Below are positions 23,509 to 35,884 of a stretch of 64,000 nt of DNA, one piece after another. The translations under genes and the position numbers were made by a program. The notes beneath the pieces are model-generated. The model was not told the origin of the DNA, ran no database searches, and worked only from the letters and a program-made list of their open reading frames with translations. The stretch lies in assembly GCA_026826555.1 (NCBI GenBank), contig JAKSZT010054567.1:651651-715650 (forward strand), in the 5' to 3' direction. The first letter of the stretch is position 1. Every line of letters starts with the position of its first letter. This DNA comes from Tolypeutes matacus. Its lineage: Eukaryota; Chordata; Mammalia; Cingulata; Chlamyphoridae.

Positions 23509-23629
23509 CAAGGGGAGGGTGTGGGGTATATGGGAATCCCCTATATTTTCTGTGCAACTTTTGTGTAATCTAAAACTTAAAAAAAAAAAAGTAAAAAAAT
23601 GCAAAAAAAGATTGCAAAAAAAGAAAATC
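23509..23629 (+). mobile_element. Very short 5'-truncated L1 (3' end only)
   Basis: Only the last 70-80 bp of the type-1 3' UTR remain (aggggagggtgtggggtata, then cttttgtgtaatctaaaac), followed by a compound A-rich tail. The target-site duplication aaagaaaatc is at 23499-23508 and 23630-23639. It defines the true 3' terminus of the type-1 L1 3' UTR. Confidence 0.85.
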
Positions 23630-23639
23630 TCTTCTATAA

Positions 23640-24596
23640 GAGGAGAGTCACGTTCTGTAATGAAACTAAACAAATAGTATGTTAATCTCTAAATTAAAGG
23701 TTGGTAGTGATTCTAGGTACCTGGAGAAAGCAAACGGGTATCCATGATGGGCTAAATCCCCAGAAAAAGATGGTGATCATGTAAAGCATGTTTAAAGAAT
23801 GGAAGCAGGGGATTCAAATCAATGGGGAGGTTGGCTGAGATTATTCCATCCTCTAACCCAGACTTACTTACAATTTAAATGTTTTCCATGGTGTGGGAAT
23901 GGAGATTCATTACTATGGGGTTTTTTATGTAGTTGGTGAATTTCGGGTAAAAAAATTGTAAATTGTCACAGTGATTATTTGAATAAGGCATGTTTAGATA
24001 ATTGGAGATACATGTATGTTTACCTACAAACATGTTATTTTGTGTGGTTAATTTTCATAAATGGTACATATATCTTTCTAGAAATGTATTTCATTTCTGA
24101 CACCTTTCCTGACTAAAACATAAAGGATATAGTTTATTTTGAAACCTGTACAGGATTCCAGTTTAGGATTATATAAAAATGTACCTCTTTCCTTTTATGT
24201 TAGTAAAGTTTCTTAGTTTATAACAGAATTTGTTCTAGCTAAAGTAGACAGGGGTTTATAAAGGATAATGGATGGTTTTCAGAATCTCAGGGCTGGAGTG
24301 GGGTTCAAAGAACTGAAGATAGGAAAAAACAAGAAAAATATCTAATGTAACACTGGTGGAAAAAGTACTGCCACTATTCCTGCCACTCAGTCCTGTGATG
24401 CTAAGAACAGGGAACAAAAATATTCACCAGGCTGCACCCAAAAGATACTTGCCACCATCTTGATAGAAGATCTAATCTCTGTATGTATGACTCACAGTGC
24501 ACATTTGGCTGCCAAGTTTTGTGTAGCTGCATCTGCTTTGTCAAAATGAGGTCATGTATGAAAATCTTGCTGCAAGAGATTCTGGAAAGTTAGTAA
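23640..24596. other. Non-coding stretch, nothing recognised
   Basis: No long open frame, repeat signature or RNA gene was seen on either strand. Confidence 0.5.
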
Positions 24597-24800
24597 CAGG
24601 TACCATTTATAGGATGTCCTACTATGTACCAATGTTCTAAGCCTCTTATATATCAATTCAACGAATCCTCACACCACCACTCTGTATAGATACTTGTTAT
24701 CACCTTCCCCATTTTAGCTGAGGAAACTGAGCCACAAGGAAGTGAAATAACTTGACCAAGATTGCAGAGCTAAAGGGACACAACCATATTCAAACCAAAG
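24597..24800 (+). repeat. MIR SINE
   Basis: It is colinear with the ancient mammalian MIR consensus, including the core-like tcctactatgtaccaatgtt and tgaggaaactgagccacaag segments and the later ttgcagagctaaagg. It is diverged, as expected for this old family. Confidence 0.9.
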
Positions 24801-24939
24801 AAGAGATATTTTTGAAAACGACAGCAAACACACAGGGCAGGAGCATCTCCTCCCTATCCCCTAGTTTCCCAGTGAAGTATAACGCTGCCAGTTTACACTG
24901 TCAATGGAAGTAGAGTCCTGCTGAATCTGGGAAAATAGT

Positions 24940-25860
24940 ATTTAAAACATTTTTAAAATTTATTGAAGTATATCATTCATATATGAACATACATAAATAA
25001 TAAGTGTATAGCAATAGTTATGAACTTACAAAACAAATATACATAACATCATACAGGCCTCTCATACCTCACCCTATCACCAATACCTTGCATTGCTCTC
25101 AAACACTTTTAACTAATGATAAAAGAGCATCCTCAAAATATTACCACTAACGAAAGTATTTTCCAACCTACCCAACCATCATTTATTTTTATATAATTTA
25201 TACATGAACATACATAATAAGTGTATAGTAAAAGTTGTGAACTTACAAAGCAAACATTCACGACATTATACAGGGGTCCCATACATCAATCCTCCACCAA
25301 CACCTTGCATTGTCTTGAGACATTTGTTACAAATTATGAAAGAATATTGTCAGAATCTTACTACTAATTATGGTCCTTATCTTACATTTGGTGTATTTTC
25401 TCCCCAACCCACCCTCTTATTATTTTTAAAATATATTTTTATGACAGAAGTTGGAAACTTACAAAACAATCCTGCACATGTTCAGAATTTCCAAACAATA
25501 CCCCTCTATCAACACACCACACCGTGGTGGAACATTTGTTACAGATTATGAATAATATCATCTGATTATTACCAGGTCCACAGTGTACATTTGGCATCCA
25601 TTTTCCATACTCCCCCATTATCAACACAGTACATCTTTGGCATAGATGCAAGAATATTACATTATTACTGTTAACCACAGTCCATAGGTCACTCCAGTTG
25701 TATTTTTCCCATGCTTCTCCACATTCCCACCACCCTGCAATAGTGATGTATATCTGCTCTAGATCACAAAGGACACTCTTGCATCTGTACCAATCACGAT
25801 TCTCATCCACCTCTGGGTTTACTGTGCTATTCAGTCCCTAGATTATTCTCTAGCTTGCTG
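24940..25860 (-). repeat. Tandem modules in L1 type-3 3' UTR
   Basis: Shared motifs recur in the same order: tatgaacatacataa..., then gttgtgaacttacaaa, then catcatacaggcctctcata, then accttgcattg, then aattatgaaagaatattgtc. Copies begin near 24960, 25195 and 25435. The third is the most diverged. The period is about 240 bp by eye. Confidence 0.75.
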
Positions 25861-26252
25861 TCAATTGGCATTTACATCCCTTGACTACCATCTTCATTTA
25901 TAAACCAGCTGTTACTCAGTACAATGTGTTGCCACCAACTCTGTACATTTCCACACTTTTACAGAAAAGCTAATTAAAACTTCTACATACATTAAATATC
26001 AGTAGTCCAGCTCAGTCCTCCTCTTATCTCCTTTAAGAATCCACCTACCACCAGGTCTTAAAGATATTTTCCTACATTTTCTTCTAGAAGCTTTTGGTTC
26101 TTGCTTTTATATTTAGGTTTTTTATTCATTTTGAGTTAATTTTTGTATAAGGTGTGCAATAGGGGTCCTCTTTCCTTCTTTTGCTATGGATATCCAGTTT
26201 TCTCAGCACCATTTGTTGAACGGACTGTTCTGCCTGAGCTGGGTGGGTTTGA

Positions 26253-26790
<538 letters not shown>

Positions 26791-26931
26791 TCAGCAAAGG
26801 AGTTGCATTCTTTCCTTTACATATTGGGGACCATGTCTTTATTGAGGAAGACTGTGTGGTCAACGCAGCTCAGATTGGTTCTTATGTTCACGTTGGCAAG
26901 AACTGTGTGATTGGATGCCGGTGTGTGTTGA

Positions 26932-27108
<177 letters not shown>

Positions 27109-27222
27109 TAGTGTCACTGCCTCATGTCTTGAATTCACTTGAGCTCTTAGATGAACTTGGGGACAAAGGGAGCCACAGTCAGCATCCTCAGAGAGCTCGT
27201 GTGTTTTTGATACCTTTCACCC

Positions 27223-27257
<35 letters not shown>
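27223..27257 (+). repeat. (TTG)n microsatellite
   Basis: About eleven perfect TTG units occur in the 3' UTR part of the DCTN5 retrocopy. Confidence 0.95.
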
Positions 27258-27258
<1 letters not shown>

Positions 27259-28879
27259 TGATTCTTTAGAATTTCTCAATCATTCAAGGCTCTAAGCTCT
27301 TAAGAATTTAGTAACAGAACATCTGGAGGTGTTGTCTCCAAATGCTGTGCTTAACTTTATTATCTGTCACTTCATACCATGATCTTCAGAAGATAGAACC
27401 ATCTGTTCTCACCACTCCACCTGCTTGCCTGTGGAGGGATGGATTCCACCTGAAGCAGAAGTGCAGAACAGGAGCTCTACAAGCATGGAGGTGTGCTGCT
27501 CCTGGCAATAAGGCTGCCCACAGTGAGCACATACCTGGATTACTCTCAGCTTCCCTGCTGCTAGCACATTTGGCTGGTTCCCACAATCGCTCATAATCCT
27601 GGAAAAAGGTGTTTGTGAATTTTCAGCATCCCAATTCCTGTTGAATACTAAAACTTGAAGTGAAGGGTGGTTAATGTTTCTTTTCTTCTCAAAATGACCT
27701 TAGCCATCTCAGGGTGGTTAAGGGAGACTTCCAAGCATTCTGTTCTAGGACCTTTGGCTTTCACTAAAAGAAAGGGGGACCTCAGCACTCCAAATTCTAT
27801 TTTTGCACAGTCCCAGATTTGAGTCTCCATGTCTGATGATCACTCCTTGCCTCAAGATATTTTTGGGTACCAGTACATGCCTTATTTCATCAAAGACATA
27901 GAATTTGTTCCCTGTCCTAGAACTATTCAACGCCCCTGGATGTGTCATAAACCCTATAGTTCAGACCAAATATCTGTCCATGGGCCCAATCACCACTCAC
28001 CCAGTGGGGCTCTTAAAATCATCTTGTGGGCACAGAGACTCAAGGAGTACATGAAGTTGCCAGTGCCATTCTTACCACCTCCTTCTGGTTAGTAGTACAA
28101 CCCTTCCTGGGCCTGTGATGGACTCACACGATTGCCTTTGCTTATTAATTGTGCTATAAATGAATAGGGTGGAACAGTTCAGCTTTGACGGTTAGGCTCT
28201 AACAGGAGCCATCTTCACTTAATATCGGGTTGTGGCACTTGCTAATACAGCTGAATGTAATCATCTCTGCTGGTTCAATGTAAAATCTGCTTTCTGGTTT
28301 GTCTTTTTTTTTTTTTTTAAATGTGTGTACATTAAAGATTCATACCTGGAAAAAAAAAATCACTTGACCATAGATGTGAGGGTCTGTTTCGGAACCATCA
28401 ATTCGGTTACATTGGTCTATGTGTCTGTCTTTATGCCAGTACCATGCTGTTTTTACCACTGTAGCTAGGTAATATGACTTAAAGTCCAGAAATGAGAGCC
28501 CTCCAATTTCGCTTTTCCTTTCTAAGATGTTTCTGGCTATTTAGGACCCCTTAACCTTCCAAATAAATTTGATAATCATGTTTTCTATTTATTACAAAAA
28601 TGGTGGTGGAATTTTTATTGGGATTACATTAAATCTGTATATCAATTTGAGTAGCACTGACATCTTAATGATATTTAGTCTTCCAATCCATGAGCATGGA
28701 ATGTTCTTCCAATTATTTAGGACTTTTAAAAATTTCTTTTAACAATGAGTCGTAGTTTTCTGAATAAAATTGCGTTACATTGTTGATTAAGTTTATTCCT
28801 GAATATATGGGTTTTCTCTGTCATATTTTATTTTCACCACTCTTTTGACACTTTTAGTTACTTTTATTGACATAATTTT

Positions 28880-30295
28880 CATTTCTAGACTCTCCTCCAG
28901 GCCTCTCACACGTGTCTTTTCTTTGCAGGCTTTTTAGTATTTCCTGCAAAGCAAGTCTCTTGGTTACAAACTATCTCAGTTTCTGTTTATCTGTGAATAT
29001 TCTAAACTTGCCCTAATTTTTGAAAGACAATCTTGCCGGATATAAGATTCTTGGCTGAAAGCTTTTCTCTTCCAGTATCTTAAACATATCATACCACTGT
29101 CTTCTTGCCTCCATGGTTTCTGGTGAGAAATCAGCCCTTAATCTTATTGGGTATCTATTACGTGTTATGCATTGCCTTTCACTTGCTACTCTCAGAATTC
29201 TCTTTGTTTTTGGCATTTCACATTCTGATTAGGAAGTGTCTCTGAGCTGGTCTATTTGGATTTTTTCAGATGGGAGTACGTCATGCTTCTTGGACATGCA
29301 TGTCTATGTCCTTCAATAGGGTTGGGAAATTTTCTACCATTATTTCTTCAAATATTCCTTCTGCCCCTTTTCCCTTCACTTCTCCTTCTGGAACACCCAT
29401 GACATATATGTTTGCATGTCTCTTGCTGTCATTTAGTTCTCTGAGACCTTGTTCAAGTTTTTCCAATCTTTTCTTCATCTGTTCTTTTGTATGTTCACTT
29501 TCAGAGGCCATTTCTTCAAGCTCACCAATCCTTTCTTCTGACTCCTCAAATCTGCTATTATGATTCCAGTGTATTTTTAATTTCATTTATTGCCCCTTTC
29601 ATTCCCATAAGATCTGCTATTTTTCTATCTATGCTTTCAAATTCTTCTTTGTGTTCATCCAATGCCTTTTTAAAAAAACATTGGATGTTTTTTTGCCACT
29701 GTAGCTGGGTAATATGACTTAAAGTCATATTAAACCCCTCCCCCCATTTTTGTTATTTTGTGTCCATTCGTTGGCAATTCTCTGTGTCTGTTTCCTGCCA
29801 TCTCCTCTCATTCTTCTCCTCCTGTCTTCACCAGGATTCAATCCTGGGCACCTCCGATGTGGGAGAGAGGCATTCTGCCACCTGCACCACCTCAGTTCCT
29901 GGTTTTTCATCGTGTTTTGCCTTGGCTCTCCCCTGCATCTCTCTCCTGTTACATCATCATCTTGCTGCGTGGTTTGGCGAGGCCTGACGGTGCACCCATG
30001 CACCTTCTATATTTTTCTTTATTTTACCAGGAGGTGCCAGGGATTGAACCCAGTTTGTTCCATATGGGAAACAGATGCCCAACCGTTTGAGCCACATCTG
30101 CACCCCCAATGTCTTCTTAATATCCTTAATTTCTTTAGCCATCTCGGTGAATTTAATAAGGAGATTAATTTGAACATCTATGATTAGTTGTCTCAACTCT
30201 TGTGTCATCTGGAGGTTTATGTTGTTCCTTTAACTGGGCCATATCTTCCTGTTTCTTGGTATGGATTGTAATTTTTTTATCAGTGTCTTGGCATC
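28880..30295 (-). pseudogene. L1 ORF1 (degenerate, SINE-interrupted)
   Basis: On the minus strand, the coding start is near 30293, the N-terminal coiled coil runs to about 30120, and then a dimeric SINE intervenes. The rest of the coiled coil and RNA-recognition domain lies at 29586-29281 (KKRLEKLEQGLRELNDSKRH, then GVPEGEVKGKGAEGIFEEIM). The C-terminal domain is at 29216-29013 (ETMEARRQWYDMFKILEEKS). Stops separate the blocks. Confidence 0.8.
29674..30105 (-). mobile_element. Dimeric DAS SINE with extra L1-derived sequence at its 3' end
   Basis: Two reverse-oriented tRNA-like heads end near 30105 and 29895. The target duplication ccaatg(c/t)ctt(t/c)ttaa is at 29659-29673 and 30106-30120. 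Beyond the SINE tail lie about 75 bp before the duplication. They include a copy of a 33-bp ORF2 segment (ccactgtagctgggtaatat...) that also occurs at 28455-28486. Confidence 0.8.
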
Positions 30296-31090
30296 TGCTT
30301 ACTAGAGTATTTATTCTGGGTGCAGTTTTTCTCTTTATTTTAGGGTTTCTTGCCCTTTCTCCCTTGCTGGTTGTGTAGAAGGAGCCAAGGATGTAGTTGG
30401 TGCTATAAGCTGTGGAGGCTCAAGCTGCCCTCATTGCCCCAAAGACCAATGAAGCTTCTCCCAACTTCCTCCTTTGCCAGAGGTAGGGACAGAGCCACAG
30501 CTGTGTGGAATAATCCAGTTTATGCAGGCCTAGACTGTAGTTGCCCAGAGACACTGATGATGCTTCATGCCTCTTTCTCCTGTGCCTGGGGTGGGGATGG
30601 AGCTGCAGGATTGGGCAGCAATCTATGCTCTGCAGGTCCAAGATGACTGCAGCTGCTCTGGTACACTTCCGATTATTCAGTCTGTGCCAGCCAAATGTAC
30701 CTGCAGTTACCTGGATAGGCTGGTGCAGGGCCCGCCAGGTTCCTCCCTGTTGGGGGGGGGGGGCTGAAGCCTAGGCTAGGGCTGCAGGCCAATCTGGTTG
30801 AAAGAAAGCAAATTACCAGGTTCTCTCTGCTAAGGTTTATTCACTTCTCCAGGTGGCCATCCTAGGCTGGATGTAGGTCCACATCTGGTCCTTGGGAAAC
30901 ACTCTTGCATTCATGTTCTCGATAAGGATTGTTGGCTGATGGCAAAGAAGGAACAACTAGTCAGCCCTAGCCTTGGGATTTCTCCAGGAAATTTCTCCAG
31001 GCAGCACTCTACTTAGTCCTGCAATTGTAGTGATCTCAGTGCAAACCCAAGTGAGAATGAAAGATGGCCTGGCACACTCTTTTTGCCCTA
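30296..31090 (-). repeat. L1 5' UTR (third type)
   Basis: Sequence immediately upstream of the ORF1 start of the minus-strand L1. It is GC-richer than its surroundings, with a G10-12 run at about 30753-30764. It differs in sequence from the 5' UTRs at 246-1200 and 7995-8935. The end at 31090 is approximate. Confidence 0.6.
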
Positions 31091-32456
31091 GAAAGTATAA
31101 GATTCATAGCATAATAGCTTTCCCCAAAATTTCCTAATGATAACCTGGCCTTTTGAATATCCTGAGTAGGGTGCGTGTTGGTTTTGTAATCAGTTTTTGG
31201 CAATCTCTTTTCTCAGTCATATTAGATGTTCATTTTACAACACATTTTTATATGTGGTATCTATACCCTTAGTCCTTAAGACTTAGGGTCTCAGAATTTT
31301 TTTTCCTTTATATTATCTTATTACATGTAGGTTTTTAGATTTTTCAGATTTTAGGTCAGGAAGAGAAGCATGAAGGGAGTTGGAGTGGTTAATGAATAAG
31401 CAAATACATAATATCCGACACATTGTTGTTGACAAATATTGAAGTTGTTTCCAATGTCTCTCGACTATGAACAATACTGCAATCAATATCCTTGTTGATG
31501 GCTTTTGTCTTCTATATGGAATTTTTTCCCTAAAAACCAAGAATGAAGTAGAATAACTCCATAAAATAGTACGTGTTTCCAAGTGTACTAGATATTGACA
31601 AAAGTTTTTTTTTGCATAGTGGTACTCAGAAACTCACTCACTAAAATAGCAGTTATTTTCAATTCTCATTAACAAAAAAATTGTAGTATTTCAGTGTTGT
31701 TTAATTGGCATAAGCCTGATTTTTATGAGGTTTATTATTTCTTAATCTTCTACTGACCATTCTTGTTTCTGATGCTTTCTTTATATGTCTATGGTTACTT
31801 ATGTCTTCATATGAAAAAGACACAAGCTAGATTTAACATTTTATGTCCAATCTTTTTTCTTTCAAGTCTTAAAAAGTACAACTCCATTTTCATCTTTCAT
31901 CCAGTGTTGCAGTTAAAAACTTTGATGTCAGTTTGACTCTTACTATTTTGTAATCTCCACTTAGAAATACGGTAGGAATTTCTGGTTTAAAATTTCACTA
32001 AAAGGTGTCTAGGTGTGGGTTTCCTTTTATCTACATGATTTGGCAAACCAGGAGCCCTTTCACCTATCTTCATACTGATAACAATTTTTATTTAAAATAT
32101 TTTGTTTCCCTTTTCTGGGACTTCTTTCTACATATTGGAATGTCTCTAGTCTCCATATTTCTTGCTTTTACTTCCTAATTTCCTTTTTAAAATTTTTGCT
32201 GCATTCTAAGAACATTTGTCAGATATTCCAGATTAGTATTTCATTGTATTAATCTGACCTTAACTCCTAGGAAGCAGTTGGTAATCCATCAGTGTTTCCA
32301 TATAAAACCATGGGGTTTTATACTGAAACTGGGTGGATAAATGGCTAATGGTAGATGATTACAATGAAATTACCCCACTGATAGAGAGTATCTTGAACTG
32401 CTGCTCCTGATTTGTGAAACTAGGACAAGCAAAAATAATCCCAAAATAACATGGTC
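31091..32456. other. Mostly unrecognised sequence with an old L1 trace
   Basis: At about 31425-31600 the plus strand resembles the reverse complement of an old L1/HAL1 ORF2 C-terminal region (gttgtttccaatgtctctcg, then gcaatcaatatccttgttga). Otherwise no gene or repeat was identified. Confidence 0.4.
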
Positions 32457-32471
32457 AAGAAGCAACAGCTT

Positions 32472-32568
32472 GGGGGTCGGATGTGGCTCAACTGGTTGGG
32501 CGTCTGTCTCCCATATGGAGGGATCTGGGTTCAATCCCCAGGACCTCCTGGTAAAAAAACAAAAACAA
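32472..32568 (+). mobile_element. Short DAS-type SINE
   Basis: A head-only SINE with a B box (gggttcaatcccc) and an A-rich tail. The target duplication aagaagcaacagctt is at 32457-32471 and 32569-32583. Same subfamily as 9768-9881. Confidence 0.9.
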
Positions 32569-32589
32569 AAGAAGCAACAGCTTAATTAA

Positions 32590-33155
32590 AAGCTTTCTCC
32601 ATCTGTTCTCTTCAGCATCCAAAGCCGTCTGCCCCATGCTGCCAACTCCTCAGCTCCATCTCCACACAACCACGCTAGTCCAATCTCAGAAATGGTGTTT
32701 TATTATTCTTGTTATTCATGTCTCAGATGTGTTGTTTGCTTCTGCTGAGTCTCAACTGATTTTGTTAGAGGGAGACAGCAGTCCATACAAACTCACCGTT
32801 TGTCAGAAACCCCAAACAACCTCCTAATCAAAGACCTCACCTCTTTATCTTCCCAAGACTCACAGGACTGGGATTTCCTATTCTTGTTTCTGCCAATCAC
32901 CACAAATACCCAGACTCCCACATCATCAAAATCTTTCAGACACTTATCCTCAATGACTCTGTACAGTCTCCTTTCTAACTTCATGCCCAACTCTAGAAAC
33001 TGTGCTCTCTGGAATTTACATTCAAATACCATCACAATCCCTATGACCTCAACAATTTTTCTCTGTTTCCTTCACTTTCTTGTCTAATTAAGACCTGCCT
33101 CTCCCCTAGGATTATGTTTCCACTGTAGCCCTCCGCAGCTGGATGTTTTTCTTTT
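32590..33155. other. Non-coding stretch, nothing recognised
   Basis: Open frames of 60-95 codons occur on both strands but lack recognisable domains and look like chance. Confidence 0.4.
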
Positions 33156-33159
33156 CTGA

Positions 33160-33640
33160 TCTATATTAAGCTTCTCAGCTGCTAAAAACAAATACCAAAA
33201 AAATGGGTTGGTTGGCTTAAACAATGGGAATTTACCGGCTCATAGTTTTGAGGCTAGGAGAATCCAAATCTGAGGCATCAGCAAGGCAATGCTTTCTCCC
33301 CAAACACCATGGCATTGTGGGGCTGGCTGCAGGCAATCCTTGGTCCTTGGCTTTTCTGTCATATGGTAATATACAAGGCAATGTCTTCTCCTTACTCCTC
33401 CATATTCCATTCACTTCTGGTGTCTTGCTCTTCTCATGCTTCTTTTTCTGTGTCAAATTTACTTTGCTTATTAGGAAGTTACTGATATTGGATTAAGGCC
33501 CACCTTCATTTAGTTTGGACACATATTAATAACATCTTCATAAGTCCTATTTACAAATGGGTTCACACCTACAGGATCAGGGTTTGGACTTATACATGTC
33601 TTCTGTGTGGCATATGATTTAATCTTCAATGTCATCCATT
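33160..33640 (-). mobile_element. LTR-like repeat (MaLR/ERVL-like)
   Basis: It shares an ordered set of blocks with 42366-42756 and 48545-49015: ggttggcttaaacaatggga, ctttctccccaaacaccatg, ttggcttttctgtcatatgg and gggttcacacctacaggatc. These repeats resemble mammalian ERVL/MaLR LTRs in reverse orientation. Ends are approximate. Confidence 0.6.
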
Positions 33641-34288
33641 ATGCCAGTGGGCACTAGGGGCAGGGGAGCTGGCTCTTTTGCTCATTTCTGCTTCCAGACA
33701 ATGCTCCCTAGTATCTAAAATATATCCACTTTTTGGCTCTTAAGACATCAGTTATCACCACCCTATTTCTGCTCATTGCAATTCCTAGATTCCATAAATA
33801 TTTTATTTTCTGTATCACTCTTACTTTTTTCAAGACTATTTCTGTCATTTCAATGTGCATGATCTTTCCAATAGCCTTTTCGCTAGTTATATGAACACCT
33901 TTCCTCCAATGATATACATCCTACCTCAACCACTCATGCCTAGACTAGCTGGATCTGAAAACTATCAATACCTGCAATACTTCCATCAACTCAAATTCAA
34001 GCATACATCTATTTGAACATCACAGCTGTCATTCCAGCTCATTCTTAAATCCAACCTGACTAAAAAATTCTTGAATCTCACGTGAATCTACAATCCATTG
34101 ATCTTACAACCTAGTCACTGTCCTTTATTCTCTCACATCCTCATTTTCTCTATATAAATTATATGGCCCACTATTAAAACTCTTGTCTTATTGCTTACTT
34201 TACCTCTACTCTGGTTAAAGCTACAATTAAACATTGCTAGAGAAAAATACATAATTGTAAAAACATAAAATTAAGCAAGTTACATGAC
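33641..34288. other. Non-coding stretch, nothing recognised
   Basis: No gene or clear repeat was found here. The interval ends at the target site of the inverted L1. Confidence 0.4.
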
Positions 34289-34310
34289 CAATTAGTTTTT
34301 GTTTTTTTTT

Positions 34311-34410
34311 AAAATAAAGGCTCTCATAGTTTATTTGATATTAAAGACAAGGATGATGTGAACACAGAGCCATTGTTATCGAGGACTTTGAAAACTTTTC
34401 TTGTACTAAA
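34311..34410 (-). other. Putative 3'-transduced sequence of the inverted L1
   Basis: About 100 bp lie between the L1 3' end (A-rich segment at 34411-34440) and the terminal poly(A), inside the target-site duplications. AATAAA on the minus strand is about 20 bases before the poly(A). The source is not recognised. Confidence 0.6.
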
Positions 34411-35793
34411 TTTTTAAAAATATTTTTTACTTTTTAAAAGATACCAAGATTACATAAATGTTACACAAAAACTATAGGGGATTCCCATATGCCCCACTAC
34501 CTACCCCTCCCACATTTTCCCACATTAAACAATATCCTTCATTTGTTACAATTGTGGTACATTTGTTACAATTGATGAACACATTTTGGAACAATTTTGT
34601 AAGTTATGACAAGATATATAATGGCAAGTATCTGTCATTGCAATGTCATATAGGACCATTCCCAAGTCCTGAAAATGCCCCCATATTATATCTTTTTCCC
34701 TCTCCCTCCCCTCAGAACTTCCAGTAGCCACTGCGTCCACATCAATGATAAAAGATCTTCCATTGCTAGAATGACAATAAGTCTATAGTAGAATGATAGT
34801 AAATCTACTCTAGTCCATTGTTCACTCCCCAATCCTGAGGATTTTGGGATGGTGATGCCCACTCCACCTCTAATTGAGAAGGGGCTTAGATCCCATGGGG
34901 CAGATGGATGGGACTATCTTGCTTGCAGCTGCAGACTCTTTCTGTTCCTTGGGATGGTTGTTATCTGTCATCATCTCCTTGTTAGTTATCCTGGGTGAGT
35001 GCGATGAACTGGAGAGTGGGTTTTGCAACTCTGATGAGATTCGGGCCCAACTGGCACATGGATGGACCAAAGATTTAAGTCTCTTGGACATATACCTATC
35101 AACTCTATTATAACTATAGGTTCAAATAGAAGGGGCAGAAGAGCCATATGTAGGGAAACCACAAATGAGTCCACCTCTGTCACACTTTGGAGCATGAATA
35201 TCAAGGTAAGGCCCATTGGTAGGGTGCCAAACTCTTGAGCTGTCTGCCCTCCCTACAGTGCCTGGAAGTCTCCAGAGTGCGCAGGAGCCCCACTATTTGA
35301 GGCAATATTTACTTCGGCAGTTAATGAGATCCTGCTGAGAAATGCATAAGCATGAGCTCCAGAATGACCTACAACTCAATGTGCATAAGCATAAGCTCTG
35401 GAATGACCTTTGACTCACTTTGAAGTCTCTTAGCCATATAAACACATTTGTTTTTACCCATTCCCCCTTTTGGTCAAGGTTTTTTTTCCAGTTGCATTGC
35501 TAGTTGGTGCTTGGTAGTAATTCCTCAGTGCCAGGGAGGCTCATCCCTGGGAGTCATGTCCCATGCCGGGGTGGGGGGGAAGGTAATGCATTTAAATGCT
35601 GAGTTTGACTTAGAGAGAGTCCACATTTGAGCCACAAGGAGGCTCTCAGGAGGTAACTCTTAGGTATTCTATAATACGAGGCTAAGTTTCAATTTCAAAA
35701 GTAAAGGTTCAGAAGTACAGTCATCAATATCAAGGGCCTGTCAATGATTGCTCCTCCTTCACTAGTCACTGGCCCAGTACTTGGGAGATTCTT

Positions 35794-35884
35794 TTTTTTT
35801 TTACTGGGAGGTCCTGGGGTTCAAACCCGGGTCCCTCCATATGGAAGACGGATGCCCAACCATTTGAGCCATATCCATCCCCCA
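35794..35884 (-). mobile_element. Short DAS-type SINE
   Basis: A head-only SINE in reverse orientation, with target duplication acttgggagattctt at 35779-35793 and 35885-35899. It inserted into the 3' UTR of the inverted L1. Confidence 0.9.

Noticed and set aside
25204..25810. 115- and 123-codon frames on both strands
   Set aside because: They lie in the tandem 3' UTR modules of an L1 and have no coding features.
27342..27596. 84-codon open frame downstream of the DCTN5 stop
   Set aside because: It lies in the 3' UTR part of a processed pseudogene and has no domain.
29750..30187. 145-codon plus-strand open frame and overlapping frames
   Set aside because: These read the antisense of a dimeric DAS SINE. 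Similar frames occur at 41339-41682 and 11866-12213 for the same reason.
32636..33087. 63-95-codon frames on both strands
   Set aside because: Unsupported by splice context, domain or composition, and likely chance.
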